From Hyaloperonospora brassicae (Eukaryota > Oomycota > Peronosporomycetes > Peronosporales > Peronosporaceae), in the NCBI GenBank assembly GCA_947650285.1, contig CANTFL010000530.1, forward strand, positions 1-64,000: a stretch of DNA of 64,000 nt, in the 5' to 3' direction. Positions 44,093 to 55,789 of this stretch are shown piece by piece. The notes beneath the pieces are model-generated. The model did no database searches. It had not been told where the DNA came from and saw nothing but the letters and a program-made list of their open reading frames with translations. The position numbers and the translations under genes were made by a program. Each line of letters opens with the position of its first letter. Positions within the stretch are counted from its first letter, which is position 1.

Positions 44093-44431
44093 CTAGATGG
44101 TGGTGTAGGTGCGGATCGACGAGCATTGACCCCCTCCTACGGAATTAAAGCAGTCTTCGGATAGGTTACAGTCGTATAGTTCGCCGTTGCATTCGCATCT
44201 AGCTGCTACTGAAAGAACTGTTTGGCTTGAACCGGAATCAAAAGCAACTGTGGCGGAGTGTTGATCACAAATTCCTTGTGATCCCGACTCTCCACTGGCG
44301 CCCGGACGACCGACTAACGGAGAGGGTACCCCGATTCCGTGCTCTTTGTCTTCTTGATCACCTTGTGTACCCGTCGGTGGGGCGGGTTGCGCTCTTCTTG
44401 GTGGGCTTGAGCTGAAGCTGAACTTACCCAT
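44093..44431 (-). pseudogene. G3 gag start fused to unrelated sequence
   Basis: Residues 1-60 (MGKFSFSSSPPRRAQPAPPT and on to SGSQGICDQHSAT) are the G3 Gag N-terminus, with an ATG. The remaining 50 codons (ARCECNGELYDCNLSEDCF, Cys-rich) do not match the copy at 54847, so the insertion is truncated and fused to flanking DNA. Confidence 0.65.
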
Positions 44432-45400
44432 TTTGGGTATAGGTGTTGATCGGGTGGAAATGCTTCACCTGGTCAAACGTAGGTGCGGATCGCGTGGAAA
44501 TTCTTCACTCGATCGCTTGTAACTTGGGCGCTCTCCCAGAGTCGTCTTTGACAGGGGTGATGCTTGATACGCGAGTCTTCTGACCACTTGAGCCGTCTCG
44601 CGATCTTGAATCTAAACCGTACGGTTCACTGCGTCCTAACGCAGTTGATGGGGGGTGAGAATTGACTTTCCGCCTGGCCATACAATCCGAGGGCGAAGTT
44701 TGCTGAGACATGGGTGATTCTCTATCCAACGGGAGGCCAAATATCCTGCCCGGGAGAAGTCGACGCGTGTCTTTCGTTGCAAATCCAATTCCATATAATG
44801 TCAACCAACCAAGTCCAAAACCTATAACTATGCATATCTGTTCGCTAGGTCTGCTGTTGCGTATCGCCTGTCTATGTCATTCATCTCTTGCCTCATGTGG
44901 TCTACAGCATACACTTCGTAGTGGATCGCGGTATGTGATCCACAACAGTTATGTGATCCACAACAGTTATGTGATCCACCTCGACCCGCTCCCTAGTGGA
45001 TCGCTCCATAGTGGGATCGCGGGGTAGCGGATCGCGGTATGTGATCCACACCAATTATGTGTCCACGCAATTATGTGCCCACAAAATCAAGCATTACACA
45101 CCTAGAGTGGGTCGTGATCAATCTTTTGAGTCTCTGATCGAGCATCTACCGTCGGGTCGCAGTCATTTCTGAGACCTCGCATGTTCGATTATTTTGGAGA
45201 TCCAATCCTCCAGCTTGATTCCATATTCACCTATCTTCCATTGCCGTTAGTGATCCAGTACTCCGGTTGATGCTCACCCGTTAAGCGATCCGGTCCTTGT
45301 AATTTGGCGATCCAAGCCCTTGTAATGTGGTGATCCAAGACCTTGATCGCTGGTCGTGATCGGCCAATTATTGATCCTCAAACATACTCCTTATCGACCG
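44432..45400 (-). repeat. G3-family LTR and leader, subtype A
   Basis: Close to 8720-9764 in inverted orientation. It contains three tandem copies of an 18-bp unit (GTGATCCACAACAGTTAT, about 44936-44990). It is GATC-rich. It differs clearly from subtype B at 54850-55560. Confidence 0.7.
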
Positions 45401-45759
45401 TTCAGCAAATCCATCCAATTGACTTCAACAGTCATTTTATGTTTCTCATTTGTCTGATTCCATCCTGCGTCCCAACACCACGGTTATATCTCGTTATCAC
45501 TTTACCACAATCGTCCCCTGCACCGTTGGTCGACAAACGGTGTCGATCTAGCTGTGAATTCTTGTGCTTCTTGACCTCTATTGACCTCTAGGCCTCCTCA
45601 GTACGACAATCTGGCTCGTCATGCCACATCGTATCGATACCCATAATCTTCATTATCGTGCGGACGCCATATGCGTTCTTGTTGATCGTCGATCGTCCTT
45701 GTTGAGCGGGTCTCGCGACCCCATATCTTCGGTAAGGCTCGCGTGTTGCTGATTGTTGG

Positions 45760-46390
45760 ACCGGTCTTGTTCCCCACAATCATCAACCATGATTCCATAT
45801 GGATGATTAGTGGAGTGTCTGTGATCCCGAACACACTCATCGAGATTGCTGTCATTGATGACATTCGACTCGCAAACTAGTTGCTTGGACCGGTGTTGCG
45901 CTTGATCGTTTCCCTTTGTGGTTCCGATCAAAAAGATCACCGCCAGCGACTTTTACCGACTCCTTCAATTTAACTCGTCGTCAGGTGTTATCGCCACAAA
46001 TCTTTTGACCTGTCTTCTTCACCATTCTTGACCCCACAATACTTAACCATGATCCCGTTTGGGTGATGGGTGAAATGTCTATGAACCTGACTTGCCTCAT
46101 CAGAAATGCTGTCATTGATGACATTCGACTCGCAAACTGGTTGCATGGATCGATGTTGCGCTTGATCCCTTCCCTCATAGTTTCAGATCAAAAACATATC
46201 CGCCAGTGACTTAACCGATATACTTCGTTCAAAAGGTCGTCGGTAGTTATCAACGCAATCTTTTGATTTTTTTGATCACCTTTGATCCTAACAACCCTCG
46301 ACCGTGATCGCGTCTGGATGATGGGTGGACCGTCTATGAATTAGATCAGCTATCTCGTGATAGGCATCCTCGATCGCAATGGTCTCTACA
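45760..46390. repeat. Tandem duplication, 260-bp unit
   Basis: GATGACATTCGACTCGCAAACT starts at 45857 and, with GCAAACTGGTTGCATGG instead of GCAAACTAGTTGCTTGG downstream, again at 46117. The preceding ACCATGAT(T/C)CC..GGATGA.T..TGTCT..GAAC block is duplicated at the same offset. A third partial unit starts near 46297. It lies between a G3 LTR and the G3 chromodomain. Confidence 0.7.
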
Positions 46391-46678
46391 ACACCGACCA
46401 CTTCACTTGATCTAACACGCGCTCAAAAGCCTTCAATTATCTCTCTTTCCGTATCGATCAACAAGTCTATCTCCATTAATCGAAGAGCTTTAATCGTTTC
46501 TTCTTCGTCGATCATCACTTGAATTCATATCATTTGCCTTTTCTAATTACTCACTGCGATCGGGTTTGATACCCTGAATCGCCACACACAACCCTTCCCT
46601 TTGTTCGCATCTGCAACCTTCTTGCACGCAACTTCCGATTCGACTCATCGGTTATTCATCCACCGCTGCTTCGTGTGA

Positions 46679-46996
46679 TTACATCACCACAAAGCGATTC
46701 TTGGTAAATCGATCGCGATCGAACAATTTAAACAAGACCCCACATTTCAAGTCGACTTCATCTATCCAAGTCGGATCAACCGATCCCTTCCATTGCACCA
46801 AATACTGGCGCTGCACTCTGCCAAAACGGATCCGTCTGCCGGATCGCACATCCAATATCTTCTCGACTTTAAATTTATCTTCATCTAATGTGCGTTCCCA
46901 GCTATCTTCCGGCAGCAGGTACTCGTTAAAATCGAAGCGGGTCGCCTCTTCAACGTTCAACAGTTTTTTGGCCGATCCGGGAAGGTTTTCACCCAC
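46679..46996 (-). pseudogene. G3 copy 2: chromodomain end of pol
   Basis: FKVEKILDVRSGRR..QRQYLVQWKGSVDPTWIDEVDLKCG fits a chromodomain with an inserted Arg-rich turn. The aromatic cage positions are only partly conventional (W in LVQWKG present). It ends at a stop at 46679 and lies downstream of the integrase. Confidence 0.75.
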
Positions 46997-48260
46997 TTCA
47001 GCTTGGAATTATGTACCAACGGGAATAGTCGATATAATATTCGAGATCTCCAACCGTACTGCGTGTCTCCCTTAAAATACCGTAACCCGGAATGGTCCAT
47101 GCCACCTATGTGCCAGATTTCGTGCGTATCCTTCTTTCGCTCGATCCAAATAGGGCCACACTTGCGATCCAACTTCGATATCATGCAATCCGTTCTCAGT
47201 GTTGTGTAAATCGGTCCGATCTTAGTCGCGATCTGTAGACGATCTTTAATGGCTTCTCTCGCTCTCTAGTAATGACGTGACATATATTGACGCCATCTTA
47301 TTGGATCATGGTCCCGTCGTTTGGTGCTACCCAAGGGCAAAGTCGCTCCAGCGTCGATCGTGGGTCCCAACTGTGGATCAGGTAGCATGGCGTATCTCGT
47401 CGTACGCGATCCTGGGCCGTATTGATGGTAAATGTCAACCTCCCTGCGAACTCGTCCCAATCCTTCTGATCCGTATCTGTAACGAAAATCTTTTAACGCC
47501 CTCGTCATGGCGTGTATTATTCTTTATGCTGTTCCATTCTCTTGGGGTCAATATGCCATAGTAGCATGCTGTTTCTGCCCCGCGATCCGGTTGAACGCTC
47601 GGATGAAATCGGACATGAATCCTGGCCCTCGATCATGGCGGATCGCTTCACTGGCTCCAAATCTTTAAAACACAAACTCTTCGTAACCTTCAGCGATCGT
47701 TTGAGCATTTATGGAGGAACTCGTCTTTGCGATCACGTACTCTAAGAGCAGATCTACCCACAGCAACAACTCAGTGTTTTCCTTGAAAGATCGCGGCAAC
47801 GATGGAATGCGATCCATAGCAATTATCTAAAACAAATAAGTACATTGGACATTCCCCGGCAATTCGCCGCGCAGGATAGGTTTACCTTTTTCGTCGTGCG
47901 ATCAAAACATTCTCCCACATAACGCTGGACACTCCAATAGAGTCCCTACTAGTGGAAATTGGACCGGATTCGCTGGTATGTTCTGCCGATACCTTGGTGT
48001 CCGCCCTCCAGACTTGTATAATAATGATACAAGAAATCTTGCTGCAGTAGCTCCGGCACCACCAAACGAATCAATTTTACGCGGCTATCTGGATATCCCG
48101 TTGATAGAGGGCAGAAAAACATTAGTCCGCTTTCGTCACCTTTACAATCGAACGCGATACGAGCACATAACTTTGCTTCTTCAATGCTCAATTTTGTTAT
48201 TTTTCCGATCAGGAACTCCATCAGGTTGGCAATCCAACTCTCTTCTTCCTGTTCTTGCTT
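46997..48260 (-). pseudogene. G3 copy 2: integrase, broken
   Basis: Zinc module at 48160-47949 (RLVVPELLQQDFLYHYYTSLEGGHQGIGRTYQRIRSNFH), then core pieces, then GSTKRRDHDPIRWRQYMSRHY near 47330-47266. The pieces lie in different frames. The order is as in 32440-33860. Confidence 0.7.
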
Positions 48261-48519
48261 GGTTCTCTCGATTATGATCCTCTGAACGACTTCCTTATTG
48301 CATTACTTCAAGTGATCGTCGTCCACTTACCGCTGATCTAGTAACGGCAGATATTTCCACAACCCGAACGACACTTTTATGTGTCAATAACGCGTCCAAC
48401 CGGTTCAACGAATGTAAATTGTGACGGTCTTGATCGGATACAGTTATCGTGCCTTTCTCTTATTGTAAAGCGTTGATTATCAGTCGATCGTCACTCTGAT
48501 TCCATTCCCTCTTCGTTTG

Positions 48520-49059
48520 TCAAAATTCGTGGATCGGCCACGATCGGAGTTTCTCCATAGCTTTGTGACGTAGCAACTGTAATCCGGGCGCCTTGTCGTC
48601 AATTTCTTCGCTCGTCTGTCGAATCACTAAGTTACAATCGACACAAATGATGTTGCGTCTCCGCGCCTGATCGGCCAGGAGATTGAAATCTAGTATCAGG
48701 CCACGATATTCGGCTTCTTTTACTGTCAGGTCTGTTGCGTATTCGGCTGCAACATTCACGATCCTCCAATCTGGGAGTTTATACACTATGGCACTATACG
48801 CCCCGCCTTTACGTTTGGTACAGGCCGATCCACCGTAACTGATCACCAAAAGACATTCACTTTCCTCCACCTTTGGTGGTGGCATACCTATATTATGTTT
48901 TGGCTGCTTCCTCGGGGCGATCGCAATCAACATCTCTTCAACCTCTTCGCGCGGGGTAATGCTTGCGGCAATTAAGTATTTCATCTTCTCCCTTTTCATT
49001 ATTCTTGATCTCCAGCGTCCAATTTGATAGCAACGCCGCCAATCTACCCAGCCTCCCAT
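48520..49059 (-). CDS. G3 copy 2: second RNase H domain (archaeal-like)
   Basis: A 179-codon frame with an RNase H fold: YGGSACTKRKGGAYSAIVYK (first strand-turn; the catalytic Asp before GG/GS appears replaced by Tyr), AEYATDLTVKEAEYRGLILD (catalytic Glu), NIICVDCNLVIRQ (catalytic Asp) and a distal Leu-rich helix. It follows the usual RT-linked RNase H, so this family carries two RNase H domains, as described for some plant Tat-type elements. It is part of pol rather than a separate gene, and the first catalytic residue seems lost in this copy. Confidence 0.65.
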   Translation of the reverse strand: MGGWVDWRRCYQIGRWRSRIMKREKMKYLIAASITPREEVEEMLIAIAPRKQPKHNIGMPPPKVEESECLLVISYGGSACTKRKGGAYSAIVYKLPDWRIVNVAAEYATDLTVKEAEYRGLILDFNLLADQARRRNIICVDCNLVIRQTSEEIDDKAPGLQLLRHKAMEKLRSWPIHEF

Positions 49060-49599
49060 AAAGGCCTGAAGATTAGACCAGCCAGGCCAACGTTACATGA
49101 CGTGTGAGTACCTTGATCTCTCGAACAACCAAATTAGTGTAGCCAATGTCCAGGATGCGCAGCAGAGCTAAAAGTTCTTATTCCATCTTTCCGTAGTTTA
49201 TCTCGTCAGGATATATCGTTCTGCTAGTGAACATTCCAGGCCAGTATACTCCCTCGTGTATTTGTACCAAAGCTTCAGATACTGCTCATTGCTAGCATAG
49301 ACCACTATCACTGGAGTGCGAACTGGATAAAAACGTTAAATAATTGGAGTCTTAGCGATCTTATCCTCAAATATAGTGAGCGAAATCATCGCCTTCTCCC
49401 ATCGGCTTCTGTCTGTGCAGATTGGATCGTCCCCAGCAGCACCAGAAAACGCTGGATAGCCCCCTGTAACACTGTTACGGTTCGGATCGCCCCTTGCAGC
49501 ATCATAAACTTTAAATTGCCCACTGTAGCACCGTTACGGTTTGGATCGTGATTACCACGACACTTCCTGTCGTCAGCTCTCTTTCCATTCCGTGTTGCA

Positions 49600-50460
49600 G
49601 ATTCCGCCTAGTCCATACGTCGAATCTCGTGGAAATTGGCTTCGAGTAATTCGTGTAGCACTGATGCATATATCGCATAGTCTTCAATGAATCGGCTAAA
49701 GTAATATAAACTCCCTAAAAACGACTGCATCGACCGCAGTGTTCGAGGAAACGGAATGTTGACCAGCGATCCGAGATTTATCGGGTGGGCGTCCAGCCCA
49801 GCGAGTGATACTTTATGACCGAGATATTCCACCTTGCGTCATCCCCAAAAACATTTGGTCAGACTGATGGACACATTCCACTTGTCGCATGCATGTAGGC
49901 ATTCTATCGTACAAATCGGCCCACGATGTAGCTGAAATCAGTATGACATCGATGTACGATCTTCGACCTAGCACAGATGGTGTCTGACTGGTGTCCGGCT
50001 CTCCTTCTGTGAACACGTCGATCTGTTTGAACGATTTTGTTGAGGAGGTGTCCGGATCAGCCCTGATTTTCATATATCCATGCAATGTCAGGTGTTGGTA
50101 AATCTGTGGAGCGTTTTTTAACCCAAACGGCATTCGTAGCCATTCAAACAACTTGGACGGCGTTAAGAATGCTCAAATCCTTCTTGCTCGTTCAGTCATC
50201 TATACCACCCAAAATTTGCTTGCCATGTCCAGTGATCAGTACCACATCGCTTTTTCCATGTCTTGTAAAAGTTCATCCATAAATGGCATTGTGTGCCCCA
50301 TCAGTCTTGTCAGATGTTTTACCCCTCGATGGTCGATGAAAAATCGAATGTCCTCGCCATTCTTCTTGATGATAACGACGATCGGCGAGGCCCAAGGTGA
50401 TGTGGAAGGTCGAATAATTTTGGCCGGTAGTAGTCCTTCAATCAAATCCAATAATTTTTC
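49600..50460 (-). pseudogene. G3 copy 2: reverse transcriptase, broken
   Basis: Pieces: MDLIEGLLPAKIIRPSTSPW (50451), LFEWLRMPFGLKNAP (about 50155), the active site as SYIDVILISAT (second Asp of YxDD replaced by Val) and VEYLGHKVSLAGLDAHPINL (49832). Separated by stops and frameshifts. Confidence 0.78.
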
Positions 50461-52130
50461 GCGAAACTTGGGTGCTACTGAACGTACTCTTTGCGCGATC
50501 GGGCTCGCTCCTCCCGCGTCAATATCGCATATCGCGACCCGAGCGGATGGAGGGAGTGCATTTCCTTCACCAAAAAGAAGGTGCTTGTTTCTCCATATCA
50601 GTTGTCGTTATTGTTCTTGGTCATTAGTCAGCGGTACGTGTGGATCGCCTACTTGAATATCCTCGATCGCAACTTCGGCAGTGGGAATAACAGTGTCGGT
50701 CAGTACCGCCATGTGCTGATCCCCATATTCGGCGTACAACTCCCCACTTTCGTGACGACAGGTAGCGACGTCCAATTCTCCTGAGATCCGGCCATTATTC
50801 GGACAAAGATCTTCGTCGATCGACAGACCTGTTAAAGAATTGGCCTCTGTCTTCGACTGATCCCCTGCTCGATCTTTTTTCGTGTGTTAGTGGATGGTAT
50901 GAAGCACGGGCATGACACATGTTAGTTGGTGATTTACTTATCGATCGTCGATCGCGTCATGCGATTTGTCATGCGATTGATCGGATCCATTGTCCCTATT
51001 CATCGCGGCCTCTACCATTTTCCTCCCGAGTGCTCTAACGCTTCCGCTCTGTTGACCTCGATCGTGTTAACAACACGTGGTAGTGGGTTCACACGTAAAA
51101 TCACTATCGTCTCGGATCGGGCTGTCCTTCGATACATTATTCCTCGTAGGCCGACTTAAAACATTCTTTGGCGTAGGGTAAGTCGGGTGGACCACCAGCA
51201 GGCCCGCGTATACGGGCGGCACTTCTTCCTCTCTTTCACTCGCAGCTTTAAATACTAGTGTCTGACACTCGTTGTACCGTTGCGATCGAACCGATACGTA
51301 GCCTGAGTATCAATGCACCATGCCGGCAGCCATAATTCTAGCCTAAGGTCGGTCCGTGATCGAGAGTAACTACCTTATCACTGAAATTTGTCAGCTGCAA
51401 GAACTTGATCCGACCTATACCAGTGATTACGGTGGGTACCCATGTAGGATCGCGCCTCACCCAGAGCTAGGCGGTAGACTGGACGTTGCCGATCCTTATT
51501 TCCGCCGATCTACCGACCTGCAGCACAAAGGTTTCTTCTGAGGTCACGGTCGGCTGCATGGATGATCCGTACAAAGGTCTACGTCCTGCTAGACGAATCC
51601 TACTGCATCTGGCAATACTAGTGTCCCGTCAGCCAAATCAAAACGTAAACCTGCGGGTACCATAAATTCCATAACCAGGATCACCTCCTGACCCACTTGA
51701 TCACCTACACACACATCAAATAGTATACCAGCGATCCATTGAGGGTGATCTTAATCTTGGTACGTTCTTCGGTTATGTACGTGTTCTCACCTATCCCCAC
51801 ACACTCTTGTTTCTGATTGTCGTCAATGACACATCCTACCTTACGAGCAAAGGCGGTGTCCACGTTCGAAATGTTTCCGCTCTCGAGTCAAGTAGAATTG
51901 TGGCCTTTTCGTTGATAGTCTTCCCAACCACTGTAGCTTGCTTGAACCATTTTCATAGTGTATGGTATTTTTAGTATCCCCTTGATTCGCCCGGCGCTAA
52001 GACAAGTTCAATCTTAGTGGGCGATCGGGCGTACTCATCATGTCGTCTAACACTCGAAATGGATTGCAGGCAATTTGTAGAATCACATGTATAATGTAGC
52101 TCATTCTGCTTGACTTCGCTTCCGTCATCC
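50461..52130 (-). pseudogene. G3 copy 2: protease and linker, broken
   Basis: On the minus strand near 51890-51600 I read KATILLDS, then RKQECVGIGENAY and VGQEVILVMEFMVPAGLRFDLADGTL, a retropepsin-like region with LLDS in the active-site position. The linker toward RT continues to about 50500. Many stops. Confidence 0.5.
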
Positions 52131-54847
52131 ATTTCCTCTACACAAATTCATATACGCAGAGCCTAGAACGCTCGGCTCGTACCAGATTCCGACCTAGCCA
52201 GCGTCCTGATTTACCGTCTTCTCGGTTTATTTCGGCAACATCCCTGCATGCTTGGTAGGCACATACCACTGACGGATCATGTTGTAAAACTGTTCCATCG
52301 GGCACTTTCCTTCCTCGTTGACGTCCTTGCATACGGACAACATGTAGTAGCACTTTTCCGCAGGATGCCCCTTACGTCTACACTTTCGACTTGTAAGTCT
52401 CTTCCAAAATCCGCGATCGTCAGGTCTCTTCGATCCATAGTGCGGACACACTGTTTGGGACTTTCACGGTCGTTGTGTCTCTCTTGATCAAATTCAGCAC
52501 TTCGAAAGAGCCGGTCTCCCGGATTCTGAGCGCGATACGCAGCTGTACCCATGTATACATTGCGTCGATACGGATTTTGAGCGAGATCCGTAGCCGTGGT
52601 CATGTACCCGTTGCGTCGATCCGTGTATAAGTCCTATCCACAAGGGTCTATGTCTGATCCACTGCTCTCGCTTTCCACGTCGATCGCTTTCACCGCTCGC
52701 GCTGGTTTTGCTGGCGCTTAGACCGCCTGTGGCGCAACACACTGTCGAAATTTATTCGGCGCTATAGAGGCGTGAGCTTCTCGAACTTCCATGTTATCAC
52801 ATTCTTGAAAGCGTTTCTTCCACATCATCAGCATCTCCAAGGCGTAGCATCGTTAGCATTCTAGCCAGATCGCCATCGTCCAGTATACCAAGTTAATGAG
52901 TGCTATACTCCTTGCGGGTACCAGACGGTCCATCTCGTATCGGGATTTCTCCCGGATCGCTGTCACATTCAGACGGTACAATTACTCCAATGGAGTCTTG
53001 TTCGATCGCTTACGCTCATGGTAGTAGAGTCTTTCAGCTAGAACACTATTCTCCCCTCCGTATTTGGCCATGACGCGTTCCAGGAGTGCCCTCTACGAAG
53101 TCCTCGTTAAGAGACTGAGCTGGATAGACCAGTCACGCGCCGGTCCCGTAACAAGATAGCCAAACACAAATCACTGCTCCACTTCTGGCGCTTGATCGCG
53201 TAGGAACGCCGACTTCACCTTACTGATCCAGTTCCTGGCCCGTTCGTCACTTTTCTTTCGGCCGGAAATTCTTTCAGTCCGGCCATGGCAGACCGTCGCA
53301 TTCTTTGATTAGAGAATCCACCACTCTTCGCCGCTCCTGCTGTCGCCACCTGCAATAATTATTTGCCTTCTTGCTCTCGATGCGCAAGACCATAGACATG
53401 CGATACATTAGGACGCGATCGATCCGACTCCATGTCGATATCCGGCATGTCGATATCCAGTTCGGGATGGCGATTAACCGATCGTCCAGCGTTTATGTGA
53501 GATTGTTCTAGCTCGTATCTATTCATGGATGTCCGAGAATAGAATATCACTTGTTCTGACTCCACAATGTTCAAAAACCGCGTTGCCGATGGCCTTCTCG
53601 CTTGCGCTTATGCCTCATTCCGTTCAAATGTCTTCCGCCACAGATCCGCGCCCTTTGGTCATAGTGTCATCCGTTAGATCTCAAACAAATCGTTCGAGTC
53701 CTCTTCTAACTCCGCTGAAGCGTATCGGGGCGATCCAGTGTGTTCATCCTTTTGAGAATTATCAATCGGCATGAGAACTTTATCCGTCGCGATCCGCGGC
53801 GTGTTCCATTGATCCGAGGTGCCGATAGGCAGGGTCAAATTGTCTCCGGGGTCACGTATGCCTAGAAGCGGACTCGACGTCTTAATCGGCGACTGTCCGG
53901 CAGCGATCACTTGATCGTGGTTGCATTCTAGTAGAGTTTGTGCGTTGAACGTTCCTGCCGTAAATCCCTCCTCCGTTAGCAGATTGATTAGACGCCGGAG
54001 CTCTCCAACACATTTGTAGGTAGTTTGGGTGCAGATATTGTTCCGCGTAGCGATCCGGTCAGCTTCGGCTTGATCGTCTTAAGCACAAAGGCGTTCGACT
54101 TCACATCTTTTGTAGCTTCTTAAAATGGTACTCCTGGCTGACTTTGTCGAATCGCCAATCTTTAATATTTACTTCGCGATCTACTGACTTTGACCCTAAT
54201 CTATCGTCTCCGTATTGACGTTGGATCCGACTGGATTGTTCTTGTACACATCTCGATCTTGTCTCACCTCAGCCAGCCTCTTGAATTCTATCGAATATCT
54301 TGTTTCTCTCTTCATCAAACTGATGGTTTATCTAACATAAATAAAAAAACGTTTGCGGATTTCCTTAGGGCTTTCATCCTGCAGATCGATCTTTGCAGCA
54401 CGATCTGCGGTGGCCCTCAAAGGGACCTCAGTAGAGAGTTTGGGTTTCGTTCTAGATCGTGCGCCAATCTTCCTCGTTTGTTTTCGTATCGTCAACGCCC
54501 CTCGTCAATCTTTGACGATCTGGGGATCCTTCATCGTCACTAGTATGCGCCAAATACTCTTTCGCTGGTGCTTCTATTTTAGGTTCAGTCTTGATCTTGA
54601 CTTCTTCGCTTAGGAACTCACGGTTAAATCTCGAGTCCACAGACGATCCGGGCACGCGCACCATTGTGGTGGAGTGTTGATCACAAATTCCTTGTGATCC
54701 CGACTCTCCACTGGCGCCCGGACGACCGACTAACGAAGGGGGTACCCCGATTCCGTGCTCTTTGTCTTCTTGATCACCTTGTGTACCCGTCGGTGGGGCG
54801 GGTTGCGCTCTTCTTGGTGGACTTGAGCTGAAGCTGAACTTACCCAT
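52131..54847 (-). pseudogene. gag: G3 copy 2: gag, broken
   Basis: Starts MGKFSFSSSPPRRAQPAPPT (54847) and runs open for 131 codons. Later pieces include a zinc-knuckle-like segment near 52390-52340 (RKCRRKGHPAEKCYYMLSVC; the first Cys of the knuckle is Ser). Numerous frameshifts lie between. Unusual for its Arg-rich, GATC-rich composition. Confidence 0.6.
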
Positions 54848-55580
54848 TTTGGGTATAGGTGTTGATAGGGTGGAAATGCTTCACCTGGTCAAACGTAGGT
54901 GCGGATCGCGTGGAAATTCTTCACTCGATCGCTTGTAACTAGGGCGCTCTCCCAGAGTCGTCTTTGACAGGGGTGATGCTTGATACGCGAGTCTTCTGAC
55001 CACTTGAGCCGTCTCGCGATCTTGAATCTGAACCGTAGGGTTCACTGCGTGCAGTCGTAGTTGGGGTGTTGTTAGAGAGATCTTCATCCCTGGCCAAATA
55101 ATCCAGGGATTTTACTTGTTTAACGTATGTAAACCTTTCCTTGACGTTAGGTGGCCAATGATCCACCCGGAAGAGAAGCCAACACGTGTGCTTTGTAACA
55201 AAATTGAACTCTGTTCAATGTTAACCAATCAAACCCAGCAAACCTATCCCTATCATCATGTCTTGGACATCGTTTTCTACATGTCGCTCTTTCTAGACGG
55301 TAGCGATCTTGTACTTGCGTGGCCCACACCTGATGTACTTGTCTGATCGCGGTCACATACGTGATCACTGATCACGATCCCGATCGCTTCCTCATCGTGA
55401 TCGCCTGCTTATCGCGAATGACATGGTGTGCTCCACACCAACCTGGTCTCGATCGCATACTTGATCTCGATGACATACCTGATCACTGGTCACGATATCG
55501 ATCACTAATCACGATATCGATCGCTTCCTTGATCGCGATTGCCTTGCTGATTGCGGTTCCCTTCTTGGTCGACTGATTGC
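54848..55580 (-). repeat. G3-family LTR and leader, subtype B
   Basis: Upstream of the G3 gag start. It contains 12 GATC sites in about 210 bp (55345-55560). Matches 38500-39289 inverted. Outer boundary approximate, no TSD found. Confidence 0.65.
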
Positions 55581-55789
55581 CAACGTTACCTTCCGCCTCG
55601 TACCTTGAACCAAGATCGCAGGTCCCAACCTGCCGATCTGATATCCATTTTAGTCTGACTGTCCAATGGAAGCGATCTGACCAGATGTGGGACCGGGCAG
55701 CCAGCCGACAACTGGCTCATACATAACGAGAATGCGAATATTTCCACTACAGCAAATTTCCATAGTCTCATTACGACACCGATGTCCTT

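Larger units (their letters stand above)
44432..55580 (-). mobile_element. G3 copy 2: GATC-rich gypsy element, decayed
   Basis: Gag, protease, RT, RNase H, second RNase H, integrase and chromodomain remnants in order on the minus strand, between LTR-like blocks of two different subtypes. No TSD found, so this may be a composite. Confidence 0.6.
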
